Part shown: piece after piece, positions 31,278 through 40,204 of the stretch
How the letters are laid out: every line of letters starts with the position of its first letter
How positions within the stretch are numbered: position 1 is the first letter of the stretch
Source: a virus
Virus record (IMG/VR): IMGVR_UViG_3300024980_000003
Coordinates: 1 to 64,000 of that record
Length of the DNA stretch: 64,000 nt
Direction: 5' to 3' (one strand)
The notes under the pieces: generated by a model
What the model saw: only the letters and a program-made list of their open reading frames with translations
What the model was told of the DNA's origin: nothing
The model's database searches: none
Position numbers and translations under genes: made by a program

Positions 31278-33008
31278 TTATACGATGATTTTACCATATT
31301 GCGCTTCAACAATCAGGCTATTGGGCTGCGAACAGGCGATAATGGTATTGCTTTGCTTCTCGACAATAACCCATTCCACGGAAGTCCGATCAGCGGTTAG
31401 TGCAACATTGCCTATTGACAAGGTGACTGCTCTACCAGCCAAGGTTAAATCGATATTGACGCCGACTGCGCCCTGACTAAAATCAAGGTTCTGCCCGGAT
31501 AATAGCCGCTGGATTTCAGGGATCAATGTGCCGGTATTAAGCGTAATGCTCTGACCGGTCAACGACTTGTCCAATGACGGCACTAGAGAACCGGCAACAA
31601 TTGATAAACTCTGCCCATTCAAGGTTAGCGTCACATCGTTGTTGATAACGGTCAGCGTTCCGGTTTCAGCGGTAATGGTTTGCCCGGACAGGATCGCGCT
31701 AATGATTGGCGATAACGAGCCTTGCTGAATGCTGATTTCAGCACCCGGCACATTAACCGCTGTTGTCGGTGCTAAATTGCCGCCACTTGCATTTTGAGAT
31801 AGGCCGGATAATGCAATACTTAATCCACTGGATAAGCTGCCCAATGCCGATGAAGATACCAATCCCGACAAAGCAAGCTGCAAGACGGGCAGTAAATCAC
31901 CTAAAGCTATTACGGCTTGCTGGCCCGTTAGCGTAATTGAGCTTGATGGGCTAAGCGAACCGATTGCACTACCTACCTGTAATCCGGTTAGTGTCAGCGA
32001 TATATCGTTAATCCCTGCCGTGACTTCGCCTGCTGATAGCGTCAGAGATAGCCCAGACAGGGCAAGTTCGTTGCTCGGCGCTAACGACCCTCCAGCCGCT
32101 GACAATGCAGCACCGATGAGCGCAATGACTTGTTCAGGCGATACCGAACCCGATGAAGCAGTCACCGATTGACCTGTCAACGCATTGCTTAGGGATGGCG
32201 ATACCGACCCTTTAGAGCAGGATGCGCTTAATCCAGACAGCGACAAACTAACATCACTACTTATGCTGATCCATTTCCTAGATCGAAGCGGATACCAGAG
32301 TTCAAACCGAGTTCCTGGGTCATTGATCGCGGCAATTTGCTCAGGCGTTAAAGCTACATTCCAAATGGCCGCCTCGCCCAGTTTTGAGTCGGTAAATAGA
32401 GAATTAGATGATCTGCTGAAACAACCCAGCGCCGTGTTTGTTAATGCCGATGGATAGGCATTGCTCCCTGTATTAGATACTGCGTTGCTACCGTTCAAAT
32501 AGACGGTTCTCAGCACATCAGATGTATAGACATTGATCGCATTCGACCATTGTCCGACGCTACAGGTTGCTGTTGTCTCGGCAATATTGGCAAAGTCAGT
32601 GTCGGTAATTTGCGCCCTGATTGTGCCACCGGACATTAACACGATATACCAATACTTACCATTATTACTTGAATTTCCACACCCCATTAAGCCGCTTGTG
32701 GTTAATGTCGTCGGGTTAAACCAGATGGACGCTGAAAACGGGTAGGATGTAACAGGGGGAGCCGTTGTAGTTAGATACTGACTTGAAGCCGCTGCTAAAT
32801 CAATAACCGGCTCACCGTACTTTCCAGCACTCATTTTCCCGGAAGTTCCCGGTTGCATGTGCGCGTTACCGCATAAATCTGGAACAAAATTAGCGGTGGA
32901 TGCTCCGCCCATCGGCCACCAGTTGACTAATCCTTGCGCCTGAATGCAGTCTTTATTGAGCGCAAATGGGCCGACAGGCGGCTTTGATTTATCCCAACGA
33001 CGATGCAT
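31278..33008 (-). CDS. LamG-like adhesin with tandem repeats, probable tail fibre
   Basis: 576 residues. Residues about 25-235 form a concanavalin/LamG-type fold (GLVNWWPMGGAST, PFSASIWFNPTTL, GEAAIWNVALTPEQIAAI), a sugar-binding domain common in phage fibres. From about 250 to 540 there are about a dozen tandem units of roughly 22 residues with the core LSGLSxxxxxGSLSP or LTGQSxxxxxGTL, probably a beta-solenoid or stalk. The order fits a receptor-binding protein with a repeat stalk. Confidence 0.7.
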   Translation of the reverse strand: MHRRWDKSKPPVGPFALNKDCIQAQGLVNWWPMGGASTANFVPDLCGNAHMQPGTSGKMSAGKYGEPVIDLAAASSQYLTTTAPPVTSYPFSASIWFNPTTLTTSGLMGCGNSSNNGKYWYIVLMSGGTIRAQITDTDFANIAETTATCSVGQWSNAINVYTSDVLRTVYLNGSNAVSNTGSNAYPSALTNTALGCFSRSSNSLFTDSKLGEAAIWNVALTPEQIAAINDPGTRFELWYPLRSRKWISISSDVSLSLSGLSASCSKGSVSPSLSNALTGQSVTASSGSVSPEQVIALIGAALSAAGGSLAPSNELALSGLSLTLSAGEVTAGINDISLTLTGLQVGSAIGSLSPSSSITLTGQQAVIALGDLLPVLQLALSGLVSSSALGSLSSGLSIALSGLSQNASGGNLAPTTAVNVPGAEISIQQGSLSPIISAILSGQTITAETGTLTVINNDVTLTLNGQSLSIVAGSLVPSLDKSLTGQSITLNTGTLIPEIQRLLSGQNLDFSQGAVGVNIDLTLAGRAVTLSIGNVALTADRTSVEWVIVEKQSNTIIACSQPNSLIVEAQYGKIIV

Positions 33009-33009
33009 A

Positions 33010-33513
33010 TTAGGTACCTAAGTCGTTGACAGTAGATTCCTTCAGTATGGTATCGGTATCGTTCGTGTTCGCGGTAGTTTGTCCTGACACATTGCGAAAC
33101 AGAACCTTATGCTTCCAAGGCGGACGCGGCACTTCCTTAGGAATGCTCTGCATTACATCCGGCGCACCCGCATGAGCCGTCCCCGCGTCCCAGGTAAAAA
33201 TGAAGTCAGGCGCCCAGGCCGGGTAAACGGTCGTGCTGCCATCCGAAGATGCGCCGATGGTCGGGTAAGTGCCACTATTGCCTTCATCGACAATAAACCA
33301 GCATTGAGCTATGGTCGCATTGGCCGTTGGATTGCCGCCAAACTTGGCACTCAACTTATACCCTGACATCAATTCCGGCCCTGCGGCGGTCGGGGTTATT
33401 TCAGGCCCCAGCCTGCATGTAGAGGTTGCCAGATTGCGTAGACCTGTAGTCGCAACGCCATCGATAACGGTCGCTAAAGAGCCGATGGCCGCTCTGGTGA
33501 ATGTCGTTGTCAT
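33010..33513 (-). CDS. Late structural protein
   Basis: 167 residues, Thr and Ala-rich beta protein with PPWKHKVLFRNVSGQTT near the end. It starts 2 bases from the previous stop. No family recognised; position places it with the fibre and decoration group. Confidence 0.52.
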   Translation of the reverse strand: MTTTFTRAAIGSLATVIDGVATTGLRNLATSTCRLGPEITPTAAGPELMSGYKLSAKFGGNPTANATIAQCWFIVDEGNSGTYPTIGASSDGSTTVYPAWAPDFIFTWDAGTAHAGAPDVMQSIPKEVPRPPWKHKVLFRNVSGQTTANTNDTDTILKESTVNDLGT

Positions 33514-33514
33514 G

Positions 33515-33970
33515 TTACGCTAATCTCAAAAGACCCGTCGTTGCATCATTGGTGGGCATGGTTAAGGTAAAGTTCCCCGCCGTCACCGTAGTTGATCCGT
33601 ACGTGTAAACCGCAACCGCCTTATCGCTTTGGGTTGAGTTATACAGCAGTACCGCATCCACTGCGCCGCCAGTGGTCAGTGTCGTCCAGGCAAAAGACGC
33701 GCTCGGTGTCCAGTAAGCGGTGGTGCCTGTTGCGGCGGGAGCATTGGCATTCGTGACTGTCACTCCTCCTGCGGTATAACTCGCATCCGATACTTCGCCG
33801 GTGACAGAATAGGCGGTAGTGGCTGCGCCCAATGATGCAGTCGTGTAGAACAACGCCGCCTTGAAGGTGTCTTTGGTGGTTGCGCCTCTGACAACGGTAG
33901 TTCCGAACGCATGAATGCCGTTTAGCAGTTCGGTCTTGAATGATGTAGCAATCGCTGCACTATTTGACAT
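33515..33970 (-). CDS. Late structural protein
   Basis: 151 residues, very Thr/Ala-rich (YTAGGVTVTNANAPAATGTTA), no charged surface clusters, typical of capsid decoration or fibre parts. The leader contains a dispersed hairpin at 33995. Function unknown. Confidence 0.55.
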   Translation of the reverse strand: MSNSAAIATSFKTELLNGIHAFGTTVVRGATTKDTFKAALFYTTASLGAATTAYSVTGEVSDASYTAGGVTVTNANAPAATGTTAYWTPSASFAWTTLTTGGAVDAVLLYNSTQSDKAVAVYTYGSTTVTAGNFTLTMPTNDATTGLLRLA

Positions 33971-33994
33971 GTTATTGATCCTTATAAGAAAGTG

Positions 33995-34009
33995 GCGTCA
34001 TCACGACGC
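33995..34009 (-). repeat. Dispersed leader hairpin, copy 3
   Basis: Exact copy of the 15-mer at 24517 and 28642, 25 bases upstream of the 33970 start. Confidence 0.65.
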
Positions 34010-34023
34010 GAAAATGAATTGGG

Positions 34024-34290
34024 TTAGCCTATGACGCCTTGCTCTGCGCCAAGTTCCGGCCCTTTGAATAGACACACATGGCAGCTTTCTTTCGCCAGCT
34101 CGCCAGTGTCTTTAAAGTGGTAGCGCTCGATAAAGGTCATCGTGCCGGTTTTGTTAATATCCAGCGTCAAACTGCCGTCTGATGTTTTCAGTACGCCTTC
34201 GCAAACGATCTGATCCTGCCATTCCTGCGAGTAGGTCAGTTCTGATTCCGGCACATTGCCGCGAGTTGTCCAGATTAAGGGTGCTGTCAT
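34024..34290 (-). CDS. Small late protein
   Basis: 88 residues, mixed beta (GSLTLDINKTGTMTFIERYHF) with two Cys near the end (SCHVCLF). CAGGA precedes the ATG. No recognised family. Confidence 0.55.
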   Translation of the reverse strand: MTAPLIWTTRGNVPESELTYSQEWQDQIVCEGVLKTSDGSLTLDINKTGTMTFIERYHFKDTGELAKESCHVCLFKGPELGAEQGVIG

Positions 34291-34377
34291 GAGTTTTCCT
34301 GTTGTTGAATAAGGGCCATTTATTGACTCGGGAAAATGAAGGAAACCCAAGCTGGGAAATGGCGAAAATTGTAGGGG

Positions 34378-35034
34378 TTAAAAATAAGCTTTATTGCGGT
34401 GCGGCCTGTTGGAATACTCCTTGCGGCGGCTGGTCGCTTTCGGCCTGTTGCCAAAGTAATCCGTAAACTGTTTTTCGTAATAGGTCGCCTTGATCGGGTT
34501 GAACATATCCGCATCCTGAATGCTATAGGCCCGATACAGCACCCAATCGACCAAGTGCCGATGGTGTGTGCGATTCATTTCCGGCGCTTGTCCTGTACTA
34601 ACCAGTTCATCGGGAATGCGGTAGGTTTCCAGCTTGAGCGTAAAGGCCGCATCAGGCTGTGGGTACAGCTCCAGCGTGGTATCGTAGTGCAGGTAATGCG
34701 TCGGCGTGCCGGTTTGCTCACGCCAATCATTGCTAACCCTGTCCAGTTCAATGCGGTCTGTAGCGGTCAGTCGCGTGGTAGCTCCGGCGCTATCGACCAG
34801 TGACACATAAGGCAGCGCATAAATGCTGTCATCCAATATATAAACCGACTTTCCCGAAGTGACGCTGACAGTGCAAAACGCACTGGTTTTGTCGAATATC
34901 AGGTTCGCCCTAATACACGCCTCCTCAATCGCTTCATTCAGGTACATAAGGAACTTCGGTACCGACAGGAAATTGGCTTGCGCATCGTCATCGAACTGAC
35001 TGCGATACAGTGTTTCCAGTTCGCTAACGCGCAT
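34378..35034 (-). CDS. Head-tail adaptor-like protein
   Basis: 218 residues. N-terminal helices (LMYLNEAIEEACIRANLI), a central beta part with GKSVYILDDSIYALPYV, and a C-terminal helical segment with MNRTHHRHLVDWVLYRAYS, a pattern seen in phage adaptor proteins that join the portal to the tail. Located just downstream of the capsid genes, as such adaptors are. Start overlaps the previous stop. Confidence 0.62.
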   Translation of the reverse strand: MRVSELETLYRSQFDDDAQANFLSVPKFLMYLNEAIEEACIRANLIFDKTSAFCTVSVTSGKSVYILDDSIYALPYVSLVDSAGATTRLTATDRIELDRVSNDWREQTGTPTHYLHYDTTLELYPQPDAAFTLKLETYRIPDELVSTGQAPEMNRTHHRHLVDWVLYRAYSIQDADMFNPIKATYYEKQFTDYFGNRPKATSRRKEYSNRPHRNKAYF

Positions 35035-35399
35035 TACAGCAATCCGAACTGTTCAATCAAGCGTGTCACTTCGGCCCGTTGGCTTTCGGTGCTTTTACGC
35101 TTATCCAATTTGAAACCATTAAAATGCGTGGCAGCAAATTCAATCAATGCGTCGCTATCCATATTTGCTACCGCATCAACGGTGTCCTGAATATCTTCTT
35201 CGGGCTGATCTTTAACTTCAATCTCAACCGGCTTGGCTTTCTTGTCGTCGCTTTTAACGAACTGGTCGGGATGGCGCAGGAACTTGACTGCCCATTCTTC
35301 AGGAACCGCTTTGGTTTCGCCTTGCTGAAAGACGATCTTCGAGCCGTAGCAACCGTCCACATACGTGTCACGCTTGCCGATATAGGTAATTGCAATCAT
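35034..35399 (-). CDS. Late protein after the capsid genes
   Basis: 121 residues. The N-terminus (ITYIGKRDTYVDGCYGSKIV) resembles small head-completion proteins; the C-terminus is helical and acidic (EEDIQDTVDAVANMDSDALIEF). AAGGATAG lies before ATG 35399. Function by position only. Confidence 0.55.
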   Translation of the reverse strand: MIAITYIGKRDTYVDGCYGSKIVFQQGETKAVPEEWAVKFLRHPDQFVKSDDKKAKPVEIEVKDQPEEDIQDTVDAVANMDSDALIEFAATHFNGFKLDKRKSTESQRAEVTRLIEQFGLL

Positions 35400-35469
35400 A
35401 ACTATCCTTTGCTTGAACAATTCCCCGCCAGGCTTGCGCGATAACGGGGAGTTGCCAGGAGGTTAAAGG

Positions 35470-35955
35470 TTAAGCGGGTACGCCTTTCCAGATGCCGTCC
35501 ACGACCACATCCAAACGACCTACGGCGGCATGGTTAGCCCCGGCAATGGTCAAGGTCAGGTAGGCGTCTTTCGGCAAGGTCACCGGAGCCACGGCCAGGT
35601 TAGCGGCTGCGGTTCGGCCTTGCGCGGCGGTGTCTAGGGCTGCATCGAAGTAATCCGCGTCTTGCGGTACTGCGGTACTGTCCACACCGTCCACATAAGC
35701 AAAACCAATATCCGCCGTCGTTGCCGCCGTGAACGCGTCAGAGACAATGGACAAGCAGCCATGCAGTTGCAAGCCCGCCGGTAAAATGCCGATTCTCACT
35801 ACATCAGCCACCGCTACCGCAGTCGTCTGGTCGGAATCCACGAACACGCCCGAGGCATTGGTTGCGAACGTATACACGCCTTTCCAGGCATTGCCGTACG
35901 GCGCGGTGCTGAACGTGTCCAGCTTGTTGATTTTTTTCTTTGTTACATTAGCCAT
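35470..35955 (-). CDS. Capsid-associated protein, possible decoration
   Basis: 161 residues, Ala/Thr-rich with regular strands (FAYVDGVDSTAVPQDADYF, PKDAYLTLTIAGA). It follows the capsid gene within 3 bases, where decoration proteins are often encoded. No name assigned. Confidence 0.58.
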   Translation of the reverse strand: MANVTKKKINKLDTFSTAPYGNAWKGVYTFATNASGVFVDSDQTTAVAVADVVRIGILPAGLQLHGCLSIVSDAFTAATTADIGFAYVDGVDSTAVPQDADYFDAALDTAAQGRTAAANLAVAPVTLPKDAYLTLTIAGANHAAVGRLDVVVDGIWKGVPA

Positions 35956-35957
35956 GA

Positions 35958-37235
35958 TTAAACTCCAGCAATTTTGACCGCCGAATCGATGGCGATCACG
36001 CCATTATCGGTGTATTGGCTTTGGGTTCCGTGATCGATCAGGAAGCGGATTTTACTCATACCGTTCATCATGCCGATCAACACTTCCAGCTTGTCGCCGT
36101 GATCCAGTTCTTTTTCAGACCAGAAGAACGGGTTGCCGGTTTTGTTGTTCATGCCGAACGCAGAGGCCAGGGCTTGACCGCCTAACAGGATTGAACGATC
36201 CACCGCATAGCTAGTACCGAACGCCGCTGGCACTAAGTCAGTCGATGTTTCTGTTTCAGTGGTGTAGCTTGCGCAGTAACGCAACGAGTCACCGGCATAG
36301 AAGCGGATTGGTTTCGGCATTTTGACGATCAAGATGCCCATCCACAATCCCGCTTCGCCCATGAATAACGGGTTCTGTCCGGCCATTTGCGCTCTGGACA
36401 TGGCGTTGGCTTGCAAGGTGCGGAAGTTGGTAGACTGCACGAATGAGGTATAGTTCTCGCTTGATACCAGCAATACTCGCAATGGAGAATCATTACCCAT
36501 CTTGTCGCCGTCAAAGATGACCGGCGCAGGAGGCAATGGCATCGAGTCGAGCACTGTGCGGATACCATCCACGACATCCGAGTTCAATACGTCGGTAGTG
36601 GCGATGCTGATTTCGTTAGCGGCGGCGGCAATATGTTCAATACCGGAGCCGGTAGACATGTAGTGACGGTTCTTGGTGGGCGCTTTCACCGAGTTTACGC
36701 AGATTTTCGCAAAATCGGCATCTGATGCCAGCGGTACTGCCCACTCGATGTTGTCGTGGAAACCACGCGCACCAGCCATGTGAACCAGGGCTAACTGATC
36801 CTGCAAGCGGTTCATGTACGCTTCGCCCAAGTTACGGGCCAATGAGCGCAACTGCCACTTGGTGCGTTGTTGGGTCATCGCGTCACCGGCTGAGATCGGC
36901 TTACGAGTCTGGTTGATGCGGAGCTTGTCTTGCGAGAACGATAACGCTTCGCCCAAGCCTTCCGCATTTTCGCCGCCCATGATCGGCTTGCCGCCTAAAT
37001 GGTTGACCAAATCAAAGCGCACTTCATCGCCAGCGGTCTTTTGCAAATCTTTACAAACGACAATCGGGTAATTGCTGCTGGACTGGACTCTGAGATTATT
37101 TTCAGCATCCGCCTGAGTAGGCAGCTTGCCGGTTAAACGGTTTAGCGTGGTATTGCGCTGCATCGATGCAGCAAACAAACCAGCCGATTGAATATGAATG
37201 GCCTGATCGCCACCATAAGGGATATTCGTTGCCAT
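35958..37235 (-). CDS. Major capsid protein, N4-gp56 (DUF4043) type
   Basis: 425 residues. Key blocks match the DUF4043 family: PIVVCKDLQKTAGDEVRFDL, LRINQTRKPISAGDAMTQQR, LARNLGEAYMNRLQDQLALV followed by HMAGARG, VKAPTKNRHY, and MWMGILIVKMPKP-like MGILIVKMPKPIRF. ATG 37235 (MATNIPYGGDQ) is preceded by AAGGAAACC. Its leader has three 71-bp tandem repeats carrying the dispersed hairpin. It forms the icosahedral shell. Confidence 0.88.
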   Translation of the reverse strand: MATNIPYGGDQAIHIQSAGLFAASMQRNTTLNRLTGKLPTQADAENNLRVQSSSNYPIVVCKDLQKTAGDEVRFDLVNHLGGKPIMGGENAEGLGEALSFSQDKLRINQTRKPISAGDAMTQQRTKWQLRSLARNLGEAYMNRLQDQLALVHMAGARGFHDNIEWAVPLASDADFAKICVNSVKAPTKNRHYMSTGSGIEHIAAAANEISIATTDVLNSDVVDGIRTVLDSMPLPPAPVIFDGDKMGNDSPLRVLLVSSENYTSFVQSTNFRTLQANAMSRAQMAGQNPLFMGEAGLWMGILIVKMPKPIRFYAGDSLRYCASYTTETETSTDLVPAAFGTSYAVDRSILLGGQALASAFGMNNKTGNPFFWSEKELDHGDKLEVLIGMMNGMSKIRFLIDHGTQSQYTDNGVIAIDSAVKIAGV

Positions 37236-37238
37236 ATA

Positions 37239-37451
37239 AGGTTTCCTTCGGCGGCTCAATGCCGCTCATCTACGGGATTTAGCGCGTCATCTCGACGAGC
37301 GTTTTCTTTGGGGTTCCTTCGGCGGCACAAGACCGCCCATTTACAGGATTTAGCGCGTCATCTCGACGAGCGTTTTCTTTGGGGTTCCTTCGGCGGCACA
37401 AGACCGCCCATTTACAGGATTTAGCGCGTCATCTCGACGAGCGTTTTCGGT
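37239..37451 (-). repeat. Three 71-bp tandem repeats in the capsid leader
   Basis: Units start near 37239, 37310 and 37381. Each contains CCTTCGGCGG, a GGCGG/CCGCC-type hairpin and CGTCATCTCGACG (at 37285, 37356 and 37427), a variant of the dispersed hairpin. They fill the gap between the scaffold-like gene end and the capsid ribosome site and contain no real ORF. Confidence 0.85.
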
Positions 37452-38411
37452 TTAAACTACACGCGACATCAGTTTTTGAATTTCTTCCGGCGATTTGTTG
37501 GCAAACAACGACTCCAATTGTCTCGGGGTCATGGTCAACATCGCTTCGCTTACGTCCGTTGTCCCTGCCGTGCCTGCCGGAATGTCCGAGAGGCTGTTAG
37601 GCGTGGGCTTTTTGACATTCGCTAAAACTTCTTTCGCTTTATCTTTGGCATTGGCTTCGGGTTCTGCCTCGACCTTTGCCGGGTTCGCATCTTTATAGGC
37701 AGAAATTAACTCTACAACCTGAGCCGCGTTGCCTCGATCAAGCACCGTGTTGTACTGATCTCTGACAAATGACGGATGGCTATTAATCCACGCTTCCAGT
37801 TTCGGGTCGCTCACGACCTGCTGCCAGTCGGCATGGGCATTAGCAATAGCATTAAAGTGCTTGTCTTGGGCGCTTTCCTGAACAATTTTCTGAACCGGTT
37901 GAATCTGTTCATTGATTTGCTGCTGGAATGCTGCCAAACCTTGCTTAATGCCGTCATCAATCATGCGTTGGATAAAGGGCTTCATATCTTCGGCGACTTC
38001 GGGGAAATCCCCTTGGTACGCTTCCAGTACCGCTTCTTGAGCTTTGGTATCGCCAGTGCCCGCATCATCGACTTTGGCCGCTTGCAGTGCCGCTATCAAT
38101 TCCGCTTGCTGTGCCGCGAACTGCTCCCATTGAGAAGCTTTCTGCTCCAGTTGCGCCGCTTTATCTCGGGCATCCACTAACTCCTGATAGGGAATGGTGT
38201 GTTTGCCGTCTTTCGCTAGTAACTCAGGTTCGGGGTCTTTTATTGCTTCCTGTCCAGGCTCAGGCGTTGCGCTGGTTTCCTCGTCGGCTGCTGCCGGGTC
38301 GGTATCGCCTTGATCGTCAATCGTGCCGCCATTTACAACGGAGTCTTTCTGATCGTCAGTGAGTTGATAAAATTCGTCCGGGTTTGCTGCAAAATAATCT
38401 GCGTCTTTCAT
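37452..38411 (-). CDS. Probable scaffolding protein
   Basis: 319 residues, very acidic and helical (EEETSATPEPGQEAIKDPEP, AAQLEQKASQWEQFAAQQAE), with the C-terminal SEAMLTMTPRQLESLFANKS typical of a small binding motif. Its position between portal-side genes and the capsid, its charge and its coiled-coil content fit a scaffold that guides shell assembly. ATG 38411 used; no strong ribosome site precedes it. Confidence 0.72.
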   Translation of the reverse strand: MKDADYFAANPDEFYQLTDDQKDSVVNGGTIDDQGDTDPAAADEETSATPEPGQEAIKDPEPELLAKDGKHTIPYQELVDARDKAAQLEQKASQWEQFAAQQAELIAALQAAKVDDAGTGDTKAQEAVLEAYQGDFPEVAEDMKPFIQRMIDDGIKQGLAAFQQQINEQIQPVQKIVQESAQDKHFNAIANAHADWQQVVSDPKLEAWINSHPSFVRDQYNTVLDRGNAAQVVELISAYKDANPAKVEAEPEANAKDKAKEVLANVKKPTPNSLSDIPAGTAGTTDVSEAMLTMTPRQLESLFANKSPEEIQKLMSRVV

Positions 38412-38541
38412 TCGTTGTTGCTCCAATGCTATCCCGTAGACGGGCTAACCTGCCGTATCGTCGCAGTCACGTTATTGGATAGGGGTATTATACATCAAAT
38501 GTTGATAATGAATAAAATATTTACTCATTGTCAACTGTCAA

Positions 38542-39234
38542 TTAATAGTCGCCGAGTAAAATCCAAGTGACAGTAATCGTGCCGCTCAGAGTTTGTGTTG
38601 CATCAGCATCGACATCAGTGGTGGTCGCATAAGCCGTATTGATATACAAGTCTTTGGCGGTGCTGGTGCCGTCGAATTGAGCTGAGGCCGCCAGCGCTGC
38701 CCCGACTGCCGTTCCTGCGACATTGACGGTTGCCGATGACGTGAACGCGGTAGACGGCAGCAAATCCGCCATGGTGCTGTTTAGCGTGGTGCTGGATGCG
38801 GTCGCCGTACCTAACGCTAATGCGCCGGTTGAGCTTGCGTTTAACGTGCTGGCCAGTGCGCTGGTGGTTTTTTGCGCGATGGACGCGGTAACACCCAACA
38901 CCAGGATTCTACCAGCAGGGAAGTCATACAGCTTCGTGCCTTGGTATTCGGTGCCATTGACCACGGTTTGCGCCAAGTCAGTCAATGTGAATACAGTCTG
39001 ATGCACAACACCATCAAACGTGTCGACTGCACTGAGCGTCGCTAACGCGGCCACGCCGGAAGTCAATGCTCCGCTTCGGCCTAATACCGTGAATACGTCA
39101 GTATGGTCGTTGTAATACTGGATCAATGACTCATCAACATCATCAACCATTCCGGCTGTCCAGTTGTCTTTGGCCGGTACTTCGCCAACCCGTTTCGGGT
39201 GCGTCGCTGTTTGTAAAGCTTTAACTATGTACAT
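38542..39234 (-). CDS. Virion protein between scaffold and portal
   Basis: 230 residues. After a mixed-charge start (HPKRVGEVPAKDNWTAGM) the protein is Ala, Thr and Ser-rich with beta patterns, ending TQTLSGTITVTWILLGDY. Likely decoration or head protein. Function unknown. Confidence 0.58.
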   Translation of the reverse strand: MYIVKALQTATHPKRVGEVPAKDNWTAGMVDDVDESLIQYYNDHTDVFTVLGRSGALTSGVAALATLSAVDTFDGVVHQTVFTLTDLAQTVVNGTEYQGTKLYDFPAGRILVLGVTASIAQKTTSALASTLNASSTGALALGTATASSTTLNSTMADLLPSTAFTSSATVNVAGTAVGAALAASAQFDGTSTAKDLYINTAYATTTDVDADATQTLSGTITVTWILLGDY

Positions 39235-39242
39235 AGCTATCC

Positions 39243-39818
39243 TTATTGAGTTACGTAGAGATTGAATGTGCCGTTAGTGTGACTATTGACATCCACCCGA
39301 ACGGCACGAACGGGAGTGGTGTAGAGATGTTCAGTATTGGCGGTCTTTCCTGCTTCGGCAGTGAACGCGACCGCTCCGGCATTGGCTTCGTCATAAGTAT
39401 GCTGAATGTCAAAGTTGATGGTGCCGCCAATGGAGACTGCGGCAGTAGCGGGAGCCGTGTGCATATCCACCCAAGGCGTTTGCGCGGTAGCGGCCCAACC
39501 AATGTCGAAGGTATCAGCGCCAATCGTCGCTGATGGAGTGGCCGAAGTCAGTGAATAGAACGCGAAGGTACTGGTGACGGTGGCTGATACGCCTGGAGCG
39601 GCCAGCGTTTCGGTCAGTGCTTCGCCATTAGGTCCAACACCAAGCAAGGTAATGGTCTTGGCGCTATGGTCGGTGGCGGCATCATTGCGAATGGTCACAT
39701 GATGCGCCAGTCCGTCCCCGGCTTTAGCGGTGGCAATCGTCCAGCTTGCGCCGGTAACATTACTGGCGTGTCCGGTCAGACTGGCTGCGGCGACGGTGTA
39801 AGATTGTTTATAGTTCAC
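39243..39818 (-). CDS. Virion protein
   Basis: 191 residues, Ala/Thr-rich beta protein (HVTIRNDAATDHSAKTITLL, GGTINFDIQHTYDEAN), ending NGTFNLYVTQ. Similar in style to the previous gene. Probably head decoration. Confidence 0.57.
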   Translation of the reverse strand: MNYKQSYTVAAASLTGHASNVTGASWTIATAKAGDGLAHHVTIRNDAATDHSAKTITLLGVGPNGEALTETLAAPGVSATVTSTFAFYSLTSATPSATIGADTFDIGWAATAQTPWVDMHTAPATAAVSIGGTINFDIQHTYDEANAGAVAFTAEAGKTANTEHLYTTPVRAVRVDVNSHTNGTFNLYVTQ

Positions 39819-40204
39819 TGTAGTGTTCCTTTAGTTAGATGGTTTGGCGATGCCAAAGATTCGTTGTTTCTACCGGCCTGATAAATTAAATTGCATAAAT
39901 CAATCAATTCGTCCTCATCAAATTGATAAAACCTTGCTGGTTTTTTATTGTTTAAGAAGTAAAATGGCTTGTCATTCTTAGCAATCTTTACTTTGTCAAG
40001 CAACTCATTGATCAGGAGTATCGTTATTTCCGTCTTTCCATCTAATGGGAAAAGAAAGAAAGGCAATATGTTTGCTAACTCGTTCCAGTGAAAAAACGAT
40101 GGTGTTTTCTCGTTTTTGTTAATTTGTATCATCTTAACTATATGCTTTGCGGCATATAACATCTCGCTTTCACTAATAGTTATATCTTTTTCGTTATCGA
40201 TCAC
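39815..40204 (-). CDS. Hypothetical protein after the portal gene
   Basis: 129 residues, Lys, Asn and Phe-rich, unlike the Ala/Thr-rich virion proteins around it, so it may be an inserted accessory gene. Its start overlaps the portal stop by 4 bases and its stop overlaps the next start. No family recognised. Confidence 0.57.
   Translation of the reverse strand: MIDNEKDITISESEMLYAAKHIVKMIQINKNEKTPSFFHWNELANILPFFLFPLDGKTEITILLINELLDKVKIAKNDKPFYFLNNKKPARFYQFDEDELIDLCNLIYQAGRNNESLASPNHLTKGTLQ

Noticed and set aside
26378-33008. Possible diversity-generating retroelement with variable region in fibre genes
   Set aside because: No reverse transcriptase gene or template repeat is found in the window.
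37239-37451. Regular repeats that could suggest a CRISPR array
   Set aside because: The whole 71-bp unit is repeated, with no unique spacers and no cas genes; it is a tandem repeat in a leader.
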